The translations under genes were made by a program, and so were the position numbers. A stretch of 64,000 nt of DNA from Micromonospora arborensis. Its GTDB lineage: Bacteria > Actinomycetota > Actinomycetes > Mycobacteriales > Micromonosporaceae. Below, in pieces: positions 16,083 through 23,400 of this stretch. The DNA is taken from the NCBI RefSeq assembly GCF_003205615.1, contig NZ_PYBV01000027.1:155342-219341 (forward strand), read 5' to 3'. Numbering within the stretch: the first letter of the stretch is position 1; each line of letters begins with the position of its first letter. The notes beneath the pieces are model-generated. The model did not search any database and was not told where the DNA came from. It saw only the letters and a list, made by a program, of their open reading frames with translations.

Positions 16083-16841
16083 TTACCGGGGTGGGGTGAA
16101 GCCGTAGGGGAGTTCCAGGCGGTGTTGGGTCAGCAGGGGGGCGTCATTCAGCAGGTCGAGGGTGGGGGCGTCGGCGACGATCCGGCCACCGTCGAGGATC
16201 ACCGAACGTTCGCACAGCTCCGCCGCGTACGGCAGGTCGTGCGTGACCATCAGCAGGGTCACCGGCAGGTCGCGCAGGATCTCGGCCAGCTCACGGCGGG
16301 CCGCCGGGTCCAGATTCGACGACGGCTCGTCGAGCACCAGGATCTCCGGGTGCATGGCGAGCACGGTGGCCACCGCCACCCGCCGGCGCTGCCCGAACGA
16401 GAGATGCTGCGGGGCCCGGTCCCGGTGCTCACCCATCCCCACCGCGGCGAGCGCCTCGTCCACCCGGGCGGCCAGCTCGGCCCCGCGCAGACCCAGGTTC
16501 GCCGGCCCGAACGCCACGTCCTCCGCCACCGTGGGCAGGAACAACTGGTCGTCCGGGTCCTGGAAGACGATGCCCACCCGGCGACGCACCTCGGCCAGGG
16601 TCGCCCGGTCCGGGGTGACCGTCAGCCCGCCGACACTCACGCTGCCCTCGGTCGGGCTGAGGATGCCGTTGAGATGCAGCACCAGCGTGGTCTTGCCCGC
16701 GCCGTTGGGCCCGAGCAGCGCCACCCGCGCACCGCGCGACACGTTCAGGTCCACCCCGTGCAGGGCCACGTGCCCGTCCGGATACGCGTACCGAACGCCA
16801 CGAACGTCCAGGGAGACAGCGGTCTGCACGACACCGATCAT
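16083..16841 (-). CDS. cbiO: Energy-coupling ABC transporter ATPase for cobalt/nickel (CbiO type)
   Basis: Cytoplasmic ATPase of 252 residues that drives the transporter. Walker A is GPNGAGKTT (residues 44-52), the Q loop is GIVFQDPDDQLFLPTVAEDVAFG (typical of ECF transporter ATPases), the signature is LSFGQRRRVAVA and Walker B is ILVLDEPSSNLDP, followed by the switch His in VTHDLPYA. ATG 16841 overlaps the stop of cbiQ by four bases, so it is the last gene of cbiM-cbiN-cbiQ-cbiO. A long inverted repeat follows and could end the transcript. Confidence 0.95.
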   Translation of the reverse strand: MIGVVQTAVSLDVRGVRYAYPDGHVALHGVDLNVSRGARVALLGPNGAGKTTLVLHLNGILSPTEGSVSVGGLTVTPDRATLAEVRRRVGIVFQDPDDQLFLPTVAEDVAFGPANLGLRGAELAARVDEALAAVGMGEHRDRAPQHLSFGQRRRVAVATVLAMHPEILVLDEPSSNLDPAARRELAEILRDLPVTLLMVTHDLPYAAELCERSVILDGGRIVADAPTLDLLNDAPLLTQHRLELPYGFTPPR

Positions 16842-17608
16842 GTCAGCACGAGGGCCGTGGCGGCGATGGAGGCCGCCAACACCGGCACGGTCGCCGCGAC
16901 CAGCCACTGACCGACGCTCGCCGCGCCATCGCCCTGCCACACGGCGGGCATCCGCCCGGTGTAACCCCGCGACACCATCGCCAGATAGACCCGCTCACCA
17001 CGCTCGAAGGCGCGCAGGAACAACGCCCCGATCCCGGCGGCGAAGCCGCGCAGCTGCCACAGGAAGCGCGGGTCGTCGCCCCGGGAGATCCGGGCCACCC
17101 GCATCCTCCGCGCCTCGCCGACCAGCACGTCGAGGTAGCGCAGCATGAACGTGGCGATCTGGGTGAGCACCTGCGGGCAGTGCAACCGGTCCAGCCCCAC
17201 GATCAGGTCCCGGGTGCTGGTGGTCGCAGCGAGCAGCAGCGAGGCGAGCACGCCCAGGGTGCCCTTGGCCAGGATGTTCCACGCGCCGTGCAGCCCGTCC
17301 TCGGACAGCCGCAGGCCCCACACGTCGACCCGTTCGCCACTGCCGAGGAACGGCAGCGCGACGGCGAACAGCACGAACGGCAACTCGATGAGCGCCCGGC
17401 TGAGCAACCACCGCGGCCCCACCCGGGCCAGCGCCGCCACCGCCGCCACCAGCACGGCGTACGCGCCGAAAGCCCAGAACGCCGTGCGTGGGGTGGCCAC
17501 CACGGCGATGGTGAAGACCACCATCGCCACGATCTTGACCTCGGGCGGGAGCCGGTGCACCGGAGAGTCCGACTCGCGGTACAGCACGTGCCCGTGACCG
17601 GCACCCAT
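16838..17608 (-). CDS. cbiQ: Cobalt/nickel ECF transporter transmembrane component CbiQ
   Basis: The T component of 256 residues linking the substrate-binding membrane unit to CbiO. It has five or six membrane helices and the two coupling motifs with conserved Ala-Arg-Gly: RMRVARISRGDD and VYLAMVSRGYTGRMP. The start ATG 17608 gives MGAGHGHVLYRESDSPVHRLPPEVKI, the usual N-terminus of actinobacterial CbiQ. A much longer open frame exists upstream but it reads through cbiN and lacks family sequence. It begins 16 bases after the cbiN-like stop. Confidence 0.94.
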   Translation of the reverse strand: MGAGHGHVLYRESDSPVHRLPPEVKIVAMVVFTIAVVATPRTAFWAFGAYAVLVAAVAALARVGPRWLLSRALIELPFVLFAVALPFLGSGERVDVWGLRLSEDGLHGAWNILAKGTLGVLASLLLAATTSTRDLIVGLDRLHCPQVLTQIATFMLRYLDVLVGEARRMRVARISRGDDPRFLWQLRGFAAGIGALFLRAFERGERVYLAMVSRGYTGRMPAVWQGDGAASVGQWLVAATVPVLAASIAATALVLT

Positions 17609-17624
17609 GACGCGTACCCCCTGC

Positions 17625-18053
17625 TCAGCCGGCCGTGCCGGCGCGGGACGTCGCCGCGTCGTCCGCGGCGGGCGTCGCGCCCTCGGCGGACGTCGTCGCG
17701 TCGCCGCCGGTGGGCGTGGTGCCCCGACGGCGCAGCAGCCAGAAGCCGCCAGCGCCGATCGCGAAGGTGACAAGCACCCCGAGCACCCCGGAGAGGCCGG
17801 TCGAGACGAAGCTGTTCTGCACACCCCGCACGCCGTAGTCGGCGAGCGGGCTGTCGGCGAACTCGTGGTCCCGTGCCTGCTGAGCCGGGCAACTGCCGCC
17901 GACGATGTTGTCGTCGGCGTCGACCGTGCAGCCCTTGAGCAGGGACGAATCCAACCCGTCCGGGTGGGATGAGGCGTAGTTGCTGACCACACCGGCGAGC
18001 AGCAGGGCGACCAACAGGCCACCGGCCAGGAAGGCCCACGAGCGATTCTTCAT
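17625..18053 (-). CDS. cbiN: PDGLE-domain protein, CbiN-like component
   Basis: A 142-residue protein with two membrane helices enclosing an extracytoplasmic loop: helix 1 AFLAGGLLVALLLAGVVSNYA, then SSHPDGLDSSL (the PDGL motif that names the domain) and, near residue 75, FADSPLADYGV, the second conserved block; helix 2 is LSGVLGVLVTFAIGAGGFWLL. Such proteins take the place of CbiN/NikN and help load the metal into the M component. The Ala/Thr/Gly-rich tail is poorly conserved. ATG 18053 overlaps the cbiM stop by four bases. Confidence 0.88.
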   Translation of the reverse strand: MKNRSWAFLAGGLLVALLLAGVVSNYASSHPDGLDSSLLKGCTVDADDNIVGGSCPAQQARDHEFADSPLADYGVRGVQNSFVSTGLSGVLGVLVTFAIGAGGFWLLRRRGTTPTGGDATTSAEGATPAADDAATSRAGTAG

Positions 18054-18766
18054 CGAACACCTCCGGCGACCGGGACAGCGGGGGTGGCGGGCGCGCGCAG
18101 GGAGCGCAGCGCGTACACCAGGTCGGGTCGCACCTTGGCGACGGTGAGCACGGTGGTCGCGGTGATCAGGCCCTCGCCGATGCCGATCAGCAGGTGGACG
18201 CCGGCCATCGTGCCGGCCAGGCCGGTCAGGTTGTTGCCCAGGTCGGTGGTGCCGCCCAGCCAGTACTCCAGGACGAACCCCTGCGACGCGACCACCACGC
18301 TGAGCGTGGCCGCGACGAACGCGGTGACGGCCAGCCCGGCCCGTGTGCGGGGCAGCACCCGCAGCAGCACCGCGATCAGCACGTACGCCGCGGCGGTGCC
18401 GATCAGCGCCATGTTGGTGATGTTGAGGCCGAGCATCGCCACGCCGCCGTCACCGAAGATCAGTGCCTGCACGACCAGGACCACGGACACGCAGAGCGCG
18501 CCGACCCACGGGCCGACCAGCATGGCGGCGAGCGCGCCACCGAGCAGGTGGCCGCTCACGCCGGCCGTGAAGATCGGGAAGTTGAGCATCTGGACGGCGA
18601 AGATGAACGCGGCCACCAGGCCCGCCATCGGGGCCAGCCGGTCGTCCAGGTCGCGCCGGCCGCGCAGGACGCAGGCGGTGAGCGCGGCAAGAGCGAGCGC
18701 AGCGAAGATCGCCGCGACGGGACCGTCGATGATCCCGTTCGAGATGTGCATCGCCAGTGTTTCCAC
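18050..18766 (-). CDS. cbiM: Cobalt/nickel transporter substrate-binding membrane protein CbiM
   Basis: Six- or seven-helix S component (about 238 residues) that binds Co2+ or Ni2+. Diagnostic sequence: MHISNGIIDGPV at the N-terminus, where the Met-His pair is the metal-binding site, GVSGHLLGGALAAMLVGPWVGALCVSVVLVVQALIFGDGG, and GVHLLIGIGEGLITA. The only start with a good ribosome-binding site (GGGAGG) is GTG 18766, which adds METLA in front of MHIS; ATG 18751 would give the bare Met-His end but lacks one. The leader might be removed, or the site might work differently. No cobalamin riboswitch was seen upstream; instead there is a perfect palindrome. Confidence 0.92.
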   Translation of the reverse strand: METLAMHISNGIIDGPVAAIFAALALAALTACVLRGRRDLDDRLAPMAGLVAAFIFAVQMLNFPIFTAGVSGHLLGGALAAMLVGPWVGALCVSVVLVVQALIFGDGGVAMLGLNITNMALIGTAAAYVLIAVLLRVLPRTRAGLAVTAFVAATLSVVVASQGFVLEYWLGGTTDLGNNLTGLAGTMAGVHLLIGIGEGLITATTVLTVAKVRPDLVYALRSLRAPATPAVPVAGGVR

Positions 18767-18830
18767 GCGACCTCCCACACGTCAGCGGGCCCGGCCGGGC
18801 CAGCGTGCGTCAGCCTATTTCCCAAACCTC

Positions 18831-18855
18831 GTTGTTGCCAGACTCTGGCAACAAC
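18831..18855. promoter_or_regulatory. Perfect 12-bp-arm palindrome upstream of cbiM, likely operator
   Basis: GTTGTTGCCAGA, one central base, then its exact complement. It lies about 65 bases upstream of the cbiM start and 95 bases before the divergent bcp gene. Size and symmetry fit a dimeric repressor, probably a metal-sensing one; no transcription termination T run is present on either side. Confidence 0.6.
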
Positions 18856-18938
18856 GCGAGGTGATGATCACTCTGCCGGTCGGTGACGGGTGCGCCACCA
18901 CCGCGCGTTGCCGGCGACGTCAGCCACCGGGCCGGCGG

Positions 18939-18944
18939 TATCGT
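18939..18944 (+). promoter_or_regulatory. Putative -10 element of leaderless bcp transcript
   Basis: TATCGT followed by six bases (CGGGCC) and ATG 18951. Confidence 0.4.
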
Positions 18945-18950
18945 CGGGCC

Positions 18951-19427
18951 ATGACCGTGCCCGACCGTCTCTCCCCCGGTGATCCCGCGCCCGAGTTCAC
19001 CCTCACCACCGACACCGGCGACCAGCTCTCGCTCGCCGGCCTGCGAGGCCGCAAGGTGGTCCTGTACGCCTACCCCGCCGCGATGACCCCCGGCTGCACC
19101 AAGCAGGCCTGCGACTTCCGCGACTCGCTCGCCTCGCTCCAGGCCGCCGGCTACGAGGTCGTCGGCATCTCCCCGGACAAGCCGGAGAAGCTGGCGAAGT
19201 TCCGCGAGCGCGACGCGATCACCTTTCCGCTGGTGTCGGACGTGGACAAGGCGGTGCTGACCGCCTACGGCGCGTACGGCGAGAAGCAGCTGTACGGCAA
19301 AACCGTCACCGGCGTGATCCGCTCGACGTTCGTGATCGACGCCGACGGCAAGATCGAGCGCGCGCTCTACAACGTCAAGGCCACCGGGCACGTCGCCAAG
19401 CTCCGCCGCGACCTCGGCCTGGACTGA
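18951..19427 (+). CDS. bcp: Thioredoxin-dependent peroxiredoxin, BCP/PrxQ family
   Basis: Cytoplasmic thiol peroxidase of 158 residues that reduces hydrogen peroxide and organic peroxides. It shows the AhpC/TSA fold from GDPAPEFTLTTDTGDQLSL on, the peroxidatic Cys49 in AMTPGCTKQACDF and the resolving Cys54 five residues later, the PrxQ-alpha arrangement. The C-terminal VIRSTFVIDADGKIERALYNVKATGHVAKL is standard. In most homologues the motif is DxTPGCT; here it is AAMTPGCT. The leaderless start ATG 18951 is the only one fitting the family. A longer reading frame upstream is not coding. Confidence 0.95.
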   Translation: MTVPDRLSPGDPAPEFTLTTDTGDQLSLAGLRGRKVVLYAYPAAMTPGCTKQACDFRDSLASLQAAGYEVVGISPDKPEKLAKFRERDAITFPLVSDVDKAVLTAYGAYGEKQLYGKTVTGVIRSTFVIDADGKIERALYNVKATGHVAKLRRDLGLD

Positions 19428-19445
19428 CCTGTCGTACCGGGCCGA

Positions 19446-19451
19446 TACGTT
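19446..19451 (+). promoter_or_regulatory. Putative -10 element of leaderless HNH transcript
   Basis: TACGTT followed by six bases (CTGTCA) and GTG 19458. It lies only 19 bases after the bcp stop. Confidence 0.4.
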
Positions 19452-19457
19452 CTGTCA

Positions 19458-20054
19458 GTGGTCCGATACAAATACACTCCCGAAGCGCTCGCCGCCGCGG
19501 CAGCCGCCGCACGGAACATCACCGAGGTGATGCGGCTGCTCGGCGTACACGTCAGCGGCGGCTCGCACGCACACATCAGTCGCCAGCTCAAACGCTTCAA
19601 CATCGACACGTCGCATTTCACTGGCCAGGCACACAACCGAGGGGTTCGTTGGCGACGGATGTCCCCCACAGAGCTGCTGGTCGTGCTGCCGGAGGGCTCT
19701 CGCCGAATCCCCGGGATCCGCCTCAAACGCGCCCTGGCAACAATCGGTCTCCCCGAGAGCTGCGAGGTTTGCGGCACCGGGTCAACGTGGCAAGGCTGCA
19801 AGCTGACGCTGCACGTGGACCACATCAATGGCGATTTCCTCGACAACCGGCCACGCAATCTCCGACTGTTGTGCCCTAACTGTCACAGCCAGACCTCCAC
19901 GTACGCTGGTCAACGACGGCCCGCCCGGATCGAGCCTGGGGTGGTCTACGATCCTGATGCGGTTACTCCGACCGGCTTCCGGATAGGTAGGCGACTGCCT
20001 CGGCAACGCGAGTGGCCGTGGACGTTGGTGGAGTACAGCATCAAGGGGCCGTAG
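19458..20054 (+). CDS. HNH endonuclease whose 3' end overlaps a tRNA gene
   Basis: A 198-residue protein. The N-terminal third (YTPEALAAAAAAARNITEVMRLLGV...GGSHAHISRQLKRFNIDTSHF) looks like a small helix-turn-helix DNA- or RNA-binding module. The HNH nuclease follows: zinc cysteines Cys102/Cys105 and Cys139/Cys142, the catalytic HVDHINGD (His119-His122), and DNRPRNLRLLCPNCHSQT. Such proteins are common and scattered in actinomycetes; their substrate is not known to me. The last four codons, including the TAG stop, are the first ten bases of the following tRNA gene, so transcript and tRNA must be linked. No Shine-Dalgarno sequence precedes GTG 19458; a -10-like element does. Confidence 0.9.
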   Translation: MVRYKYTPEALAAAAAAARNITEVMRLLGVHVSGGSHAHISRQLKRFNIDTSHFTGQAHNRGVRWRRMSPTELLVVLPEGSRRIPGIRLKRALATIGLPESCEVCGTGSTWQGCKLTLHVDHINGDFLDNRPRNLRLLCPNCHSQTSTYAGQRRPARIEPGVVYDPDAVTPTGFRIGRRLPRQREWPWTLVEYSIKGP

Positions 20055-20118
20055 CCCAACGGCAGGAGGCATGCGGTTTAGGTCCGCACCAGTGCGGGTT
20101 CGAATCCCGTCGGCCCCA
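20045..20118 (+). tRNA. tRNA with TAG anticodon (nominal Leu) but class I body
   Basis: A complete cloverleaf: acceptor GGGGCCG/CGGCCCC, anticodon stem TGCGG/CCGCA with loop TTTAGGT, T-arm GCGGG-TTCGAAT-CCCGT, discriminator A, no encoded CCA. Position 34-36 is TAG with G37, which nominally reads CUA (leucine). Bacterial tRNA-Leu has a long variable arm; this one has only five bases (CCAGT), so it is a class I molecule. The D stem has three pairs and a large loop. It begins within the last codons of the HNH gene. True amino-acid identity is uncertain. Confidence 0.85.
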
Positions 20119-20211
20119 CTTATCGTCGGCCTGACCAGGCAACGCGGCTCGACGAGCGACGTTGTCGGGCGCGTCACTGTCGCGGGTCGCGGGCCTGGTC
20201 GCTGAGTCAGG

Positions 20212-20748
20212 ATGGCGAGCGTGAGTCTGCGCTTCGTCCTCGACCCCGATCTGACCCCACAGCTGCGCGCCGAGATCGTCGACCTCTGGGCGGATGTCAG
20301 CAACGCTGGCGGCGCGGTCGGGTTCGTCCCGCCGGTGACCGCCGCCGACGTCCAGGCCACCGCCGACCCGACCTTCGCCGGCATTGCCGACGGACCGGAT
20401 CGGCTGCTGGTCGGATACTCCGGCGACCGGCTGGTGGCCATGCTGATCTTCGGTGACAACCGTTTCCCGCTCAAGGCTCACTGGTGCGTGCTGAAGCGGG
20501 TGATGGTCCATCCGGACACCCAGGGCGCCGGCTACGGCTCGGCGCTGATGACCGAGGCCGCCCGGCTGGGCAGGGAGTTCGGCCACGAGGCGCTGCACGT
20601 CACGCTGCGCGACGGGTTGGGGTTGGACAAGTTCTACGGCCGCCTCGGGTATCGGGAGATCGGCCGCCTGCCGGGCGCGTTGCGGTTGGCGGCCGACGAC
20701 GACCGGGACGAGATCCTGATGTGGCTCGACCTGACGCCTGTCGACTGA
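20212..20748 (+). CDS. GNAT-family N-acetyltransferase
   Basis: A 178-residue acetyltransferase of the GCN5 fold. The acetyl-CoA-binding motif A reads LKRVMVHPDTQGAGYGSALMTEAARLGREFGHEALHVTLRDGLGLDKFYGRLGYREIGRLPG, with the pyrophosphate loop QGAGYGS and the FY..LGY end typical of the family. The substrate cannot be predicted. The start ATG 20212 lies after GAGTCAGG. It stands alone between the tRNA and a convergent expansin-like gene, with only four bases between the two stop codons. Confidence 0.88.
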   Translation: MASVSLRFVLDPDLTPQLRAEIVDLWADVSNAGGAVGFVPPVTAADVQATADPTFAGIADGPDRLLVGYSGDRLVAMLIFGDNRFPLKAHWCVLKRVMVHPDTQGAGYGSALMTEAARLGREFGHEALHVTLRDGLGLDKFYGRLGYREIGRLPGALRLAADDDRDEILMWLDLTPVD

Positions 20749-20752
20749 GCGG

Positions 20753-21748
20753 TCAGGCTGCGCACCAACGGGCGTTCGCCGCGGCCGGGCTGGTGGCCGG
20801 TGGGTCGGTGGCCGCGGCGCTCGCCCTCGCCACCTCGACCGGACGACGGGCCGGCGTCGGCGTACCGGTGGGCCGGTTGCCCGGCGGCCGGGTCGTCGCG
20901 GATTGGCGCGGGGTGGCCGCGACGGCGCCGCGCGCGTACATCCGGACCGCGCTGTTCTGTACCTGCCCGGGTGCCATGCGGATGCCGTCCACGGTGGCCC
21001 GGTTTCCGTACACGTCGCTGACGCGGACGCTGAACGGGCCGGGCCCGGCGCCGGAGGCAAGCAGCCAGTAGTTGTACTCCTGCCGGGCGGCCGACCGCCA
21101 CGGACCGCTGTCACCCTGCCGCACCTCGACGGAACGCAACGGGTTGCCGTGGTTACCGACGCGGACGGCGAACCACCACTGCGACGCGCCCTCCTTGATG
21201 CGGAAGGTGAGTGGTCCGGGCAGCGGCGGGTTGACCACCGCCCGGTAGGTCACGGCGACGAGACCCTGGACCGGGTCGGCGATCCGGGCGAATGCCTCGC
21301 GGGACAGGTCGAGATGCCCGGGCGCGCACTCTGGACACCGATCCATGATCAGCACTCGGACCGTGCCCTTCGGACCGGTCACGTCGAGAAATCCACCGCA
21401 GGCGGCACCTGCGGAGTATTCCGTCGGGCCGAGCGCGACGTAGAGCCGGTTGGCTGGGGCAGCGGGATTCGAGCAGTTGCCGCCGGCGCCGTTCGAGTCG
21501 TAGAAGCTCGCCTTGCCGCTGTGCGTGGCGTTACCGGTGGGCGGCGCGGCTGCGAGCGTCCGACCGGCGGCGCAGGCCGGGGCGGAGCCGGACCGCAGGG
21601 TCAGGGTGACCCCGAGTGCGGCCGCGAGAACGGTGACGCCGGTGGCGACCAACCAGGGCATCGGCCTGGACGACGATGCGGGCCGGGCCTCGGGAGCATG
21701 GTCCAGGTCGATGTCGATGTCGATGTCGACAACGCTTCCGTCCGTCAC
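20753..21748 (-). CDS. Membrane-anchored expansin-like protein
   Basis: A 331-residue protein. An Asp/Ile repeat (DIDIDIDLD) and one membrane helix near residues 32-50 precede a double-psi beta-barrel, seen as GKASFYDSNGAGGNCSNP, CGGFLDVTGPKGTVRVLIMDRCPECAPGHLDLSREAFARIADP, and a second beta-sandwich (GASQWWFAVRVGNHGNPLRSVEVRQG) that matches the cellulose-binding D2 domain of bacterial expansins of the EXLX1/YoaJ type. These loosen cellulose or peptidoglycan without hydrolysis. HLDLS supplies the conserved Asp. The tail from about residue 280 is Pro/Thr/Ala-rich and probably disordered. Anchoring by an uncleaved N-terminal helix rather than secretion is notable. Confidence 0.85.
   Translation of the reverse strand: MTDGSVVDIDIDIDLDHAPEARPASSSRPMPWLVATGVTVLAAALGVTLTLRSGSAPACAAGRTLAAAPPTGNATHSGKASFYDSNGAGGNCSNPAAPANRLYVALGPTEYSAGAACGGFLDVTGPKGTVRVLIMDRCPECAPGHLDLSREAFARIADPVQGLVAVTYRAVVNPPLPGPLTFRIKEGASQWWFAVRVGNHGNPLRSVEVRQGDSGPWRSAARQEYNYWLLASGAGPGPFSVRVSDVYGNRATVDGIRMAPGQVQNSAVRMYARGAVAATPRQSATTRPPGNRPTGTPTPARRPVEVARASAAATDPPATSPAAANARWCAA
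21707..21730. repeat. Hexanucleotide GTCGAT tandem repeat in coding sequence
   Basis: Four units (the last ending GAC) at the 5' end of the expansin-like gene, encoding alternating Asp and Ile. Length variation would add or remove Asp-Ile pairs in frame. Confidence 0.8.
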
Positions 21749-21860
21749 GACGGCGATGCTGCCGGACCCGGGCGCGGGCGGACAAGCCGGCTAAGCCAAA
21801 GCTAAGACAACATCGACGGACGGTGATCGGCGCGTACCGATCGCCGGTCGACGACCCCGG

Positions 21861-22679
21861 TCAGGGCGCGGTGCTGATCGGCGCACCCACCGCCAGTTGG
21901 CCGCTGTCGAGCGGCACCAGGTGCAGTCCGAAGAGGAGTTTCTGCTTGACGTTGCGGTGTCGTCCGAGGGTGCGCAGTGGTTCCTTGGCGCGTACCCCGG
22001 TCTCCTGGTCCGTCGTGGTCACCACGCAGCGGTCACACGGCCCGGCGGCGCGGAACCGCAGGTCGCCGATGCGCAGCGACCGGCCGACCCAGTCGTCCTC
22101 GGCCCAGGCCGGCGCCCCTTCGACCACCAGGTTGGGTCGGAACCGGGTCATCGGCACCGGCTCCTCCCCCGCCTCGGCCAGCCAGTCGTTGAGGACGTCG
22201 AGGGAGGCGGCGTTCGCCAGCAGCAGCGGGTAGGCGTCGGCGAAGCTGACCTGGTCGCCGGTGTCGTGTTCGCGGGCCTCGGCGGCCAGGTGGCGGGTCG
22301 GCTGGGCCAACCAGACCAGTCGGACCGGTCGGCCGAGCAGCGCGCCGAGCCAGTCGTCGGCCGCCGGACCGGCCGGCAGAGCCGGGACCGGGAACGTGCG
22401 ACTACGGAAGGTACGCACCCCGACCGGCTCACCGTCGGTCGGCTCGGGCACGTCGAGGTCGGGCTGCCCGTCGGCGCGCAGCGACAGGCCCCCAGGGCGC
22501 ACGCTGGCACGCAGACCGACCAGCCGGGTGGTTTCCCGCTGGGTGACGCCGACGCCGTCGGCGTCCACGACCATCCAGCGTCGGTCCCCCGCCAGGCCCC
22601 ACGGCTGCACGAACGCGCCGTCGTGGTCGACCCGGTGACAACCCTTGACCGGGTACGTGTGAATCGAGGTCAGCCGCAC
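21861..22679 (-). CDS. MOSC domain-containing protein (YcbX/mARC-like)
   Basis: A 272-residue protein with an N-terminal MOSC beta-barrel (LTSIHTYPVKGCHRVDHDGAFVQPWGLAGDRRWMVVDADG) and a C-terminal MOSC domain carrying FRPNLVVEGAPAWAEDDWVG and the molybdenum-ligand cysteine region GPCDRCVVTTTDQETG. In the family this cysteine binds sulfurated molybdenum cofactor, and YcbX/mARC enzymes reduce N-hydroxylated compounds. The lack of a ferredoxin domain means an outside electron donor is needed. Start is GTG 22679. It lies four bases downstream of the shortened methyltransferase gene and could be co-transcribed with it. Confidence 0.92.
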   Translation of the reverse strand: MRLTSIHTYPVKGCHRVDHDGAFVQPWGLAGDRRWMVVDADGVGVTQRETTRLVGLRASVRPGGLSLRADGQPDLDVPEPTDGEPVGVRTFRSRTFPVPALPAGPAADDWLGALLGRPVRLVWLAQPTRHLAAEAREHDTGDQVSFADAYPLLLANAASLDVLNDWLAEAGEEPVPMTRFRPNLVVEGAPAWAEDDWVGRSLRIGDLRFRAAGPCDRCVVTTTDQETGVRAKEPLRTLGRHRNVKQKLLFGLHLVPLDSGQLAVGAPISTAP

Positions 22680-22683
22680 CCGG

Positions 22684-23292
22684 TCACCATGCCACGCCGA
22701 TCCCGTCGCCCGGGTACCAGTGGTTGGCGGGACTCTCCCGGTAGGCGAGGAACCGCCGGTCGGTGCGCTCGGCGAGCACGTTGGTGCTGGTGACGTTGTC
22801 GGTGAGCAGGGTCGCCCCGGGGGCGAGCTTCGACTCGACGGCGTCGAACTCGCGCTTCTCGTGGGTGCGGCTGTGGTCGCTGTCGTTCAGAAACAGGTCG
22901 ACGTGGCGTTCCAGTGCGCCGATCGAGGCGATCGAGTCGCCGATCGCCAGGTCGACGAGGCCCCGACGCGCGGCCGGGGCGGTCGCCTGCTCGATGTGTC
23001 GCCGCAGCGTCTGGTCGGACTCGACCTCGTCGAGCCAGCCACGGACCTGCCGCACCGGCCCGTCGCAGACCACGCTGACGAACCAGGCCAGGTGGTGGCG
23101 GCTGAGTGTGGTCAGCTCGTACGTGTAGTTGTGATGTTCGCGGGAGGTGACCAGCCAACGGGCCGAGATGCGCAGCACCTTGGCGTCGTGGCGGGCCACC
23201 CGGGCGAGCCGCTTGGGGAACGCGGCGACGGGGGGCGAGTCGAGTGCGGGCGATGGCTCGGCGGAGCTGTGTAGCGTCCACCGATGCTTCAC
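22684..23292 (-). CDS. Shortened class I methyltransferase-like protein, SAM motif I missing
   Basis: A 202-residue protein with the N-terminal segment NYTYELTTLSRHHLAWFVSVVCDGPVRQVRGWLDE and the C-terminal segment VDLFLNDSDHSRTHEKREFDAVESKLAPGATLLTDNV of a methyltransferase family frequent near actinomycete surface-sugar genes. Between them (around APAARRGLVDLAIGDS) the stretch that normally holds the glycine-rich SAM-binding motif (E-x-G-x-x-x-G) is absent; the protein jumps from the lead helix straight to the IGDS strand. This looks like an in-frame deletion of roughly 70 residues. The remaining protein may be inactive. It lies next to the polysaccharide locus and has a GTG start at 23292. 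Confidence 0.65.
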   Translation of the reverse strand: MKHRWTLHSSAEPSPALDSPPVAAFPKRLARVARHDAKVLRISARWLVTSREHHNYTYELTTLSRHHLAWFVSVVCDGPVRQVRGWLDEVESDQTLRRHIEQATAPAARRGLVDLAIGDSIASIGALERHVDLFLNDSDHSRTHEKREFDAVESKLAPGATLLTDNVTSTNVLAERTDRRFLAYRESPANHWYPGDGIGVAW

Positions 23293-23388
23293 AGCAGGTT
23301 CAGGCCACCGTTCGTAGGAAAAGTCTTTCGGTCAGGATGTTGCACCGTTTGGCCCGGATGGGGGTACATGGCTGTAACCCGCAATCAG

Positions 23389-23394
23389 TAGCAT
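23389..23394 (+). promoter_or_regulatory. Putative -10 element of leaderless LCP transcript
   Basis: TAGCAT followed by six bases (CGCGGC) and ATG 23401. This would be the promoter at the start of the polysaccharide locus. Confidence 0.45.
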
Positions 23395-23400
23395 CGCGGC

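Noticed and set aside
18779..18950. Cobalamin riboswitch before cbiM
   Set aside because: No B12-box-like sequence or matching stems were found by eye; a perfect palindrome occupies the spacer. A covariance search (Rfam cobalamin model) would settle it.
19458..20054. HNH gene as part of a restriction or Cas-type system
   Set aside because: No methyltransferase, helicase or Cas partner is adjacent; the only linked element is the tRNA.
20045..20118. Amber suppressor tRNA
   Set aside because: The anticodon is UAG, which reads CUA. An amber suppressor would need CUA as anticodon.
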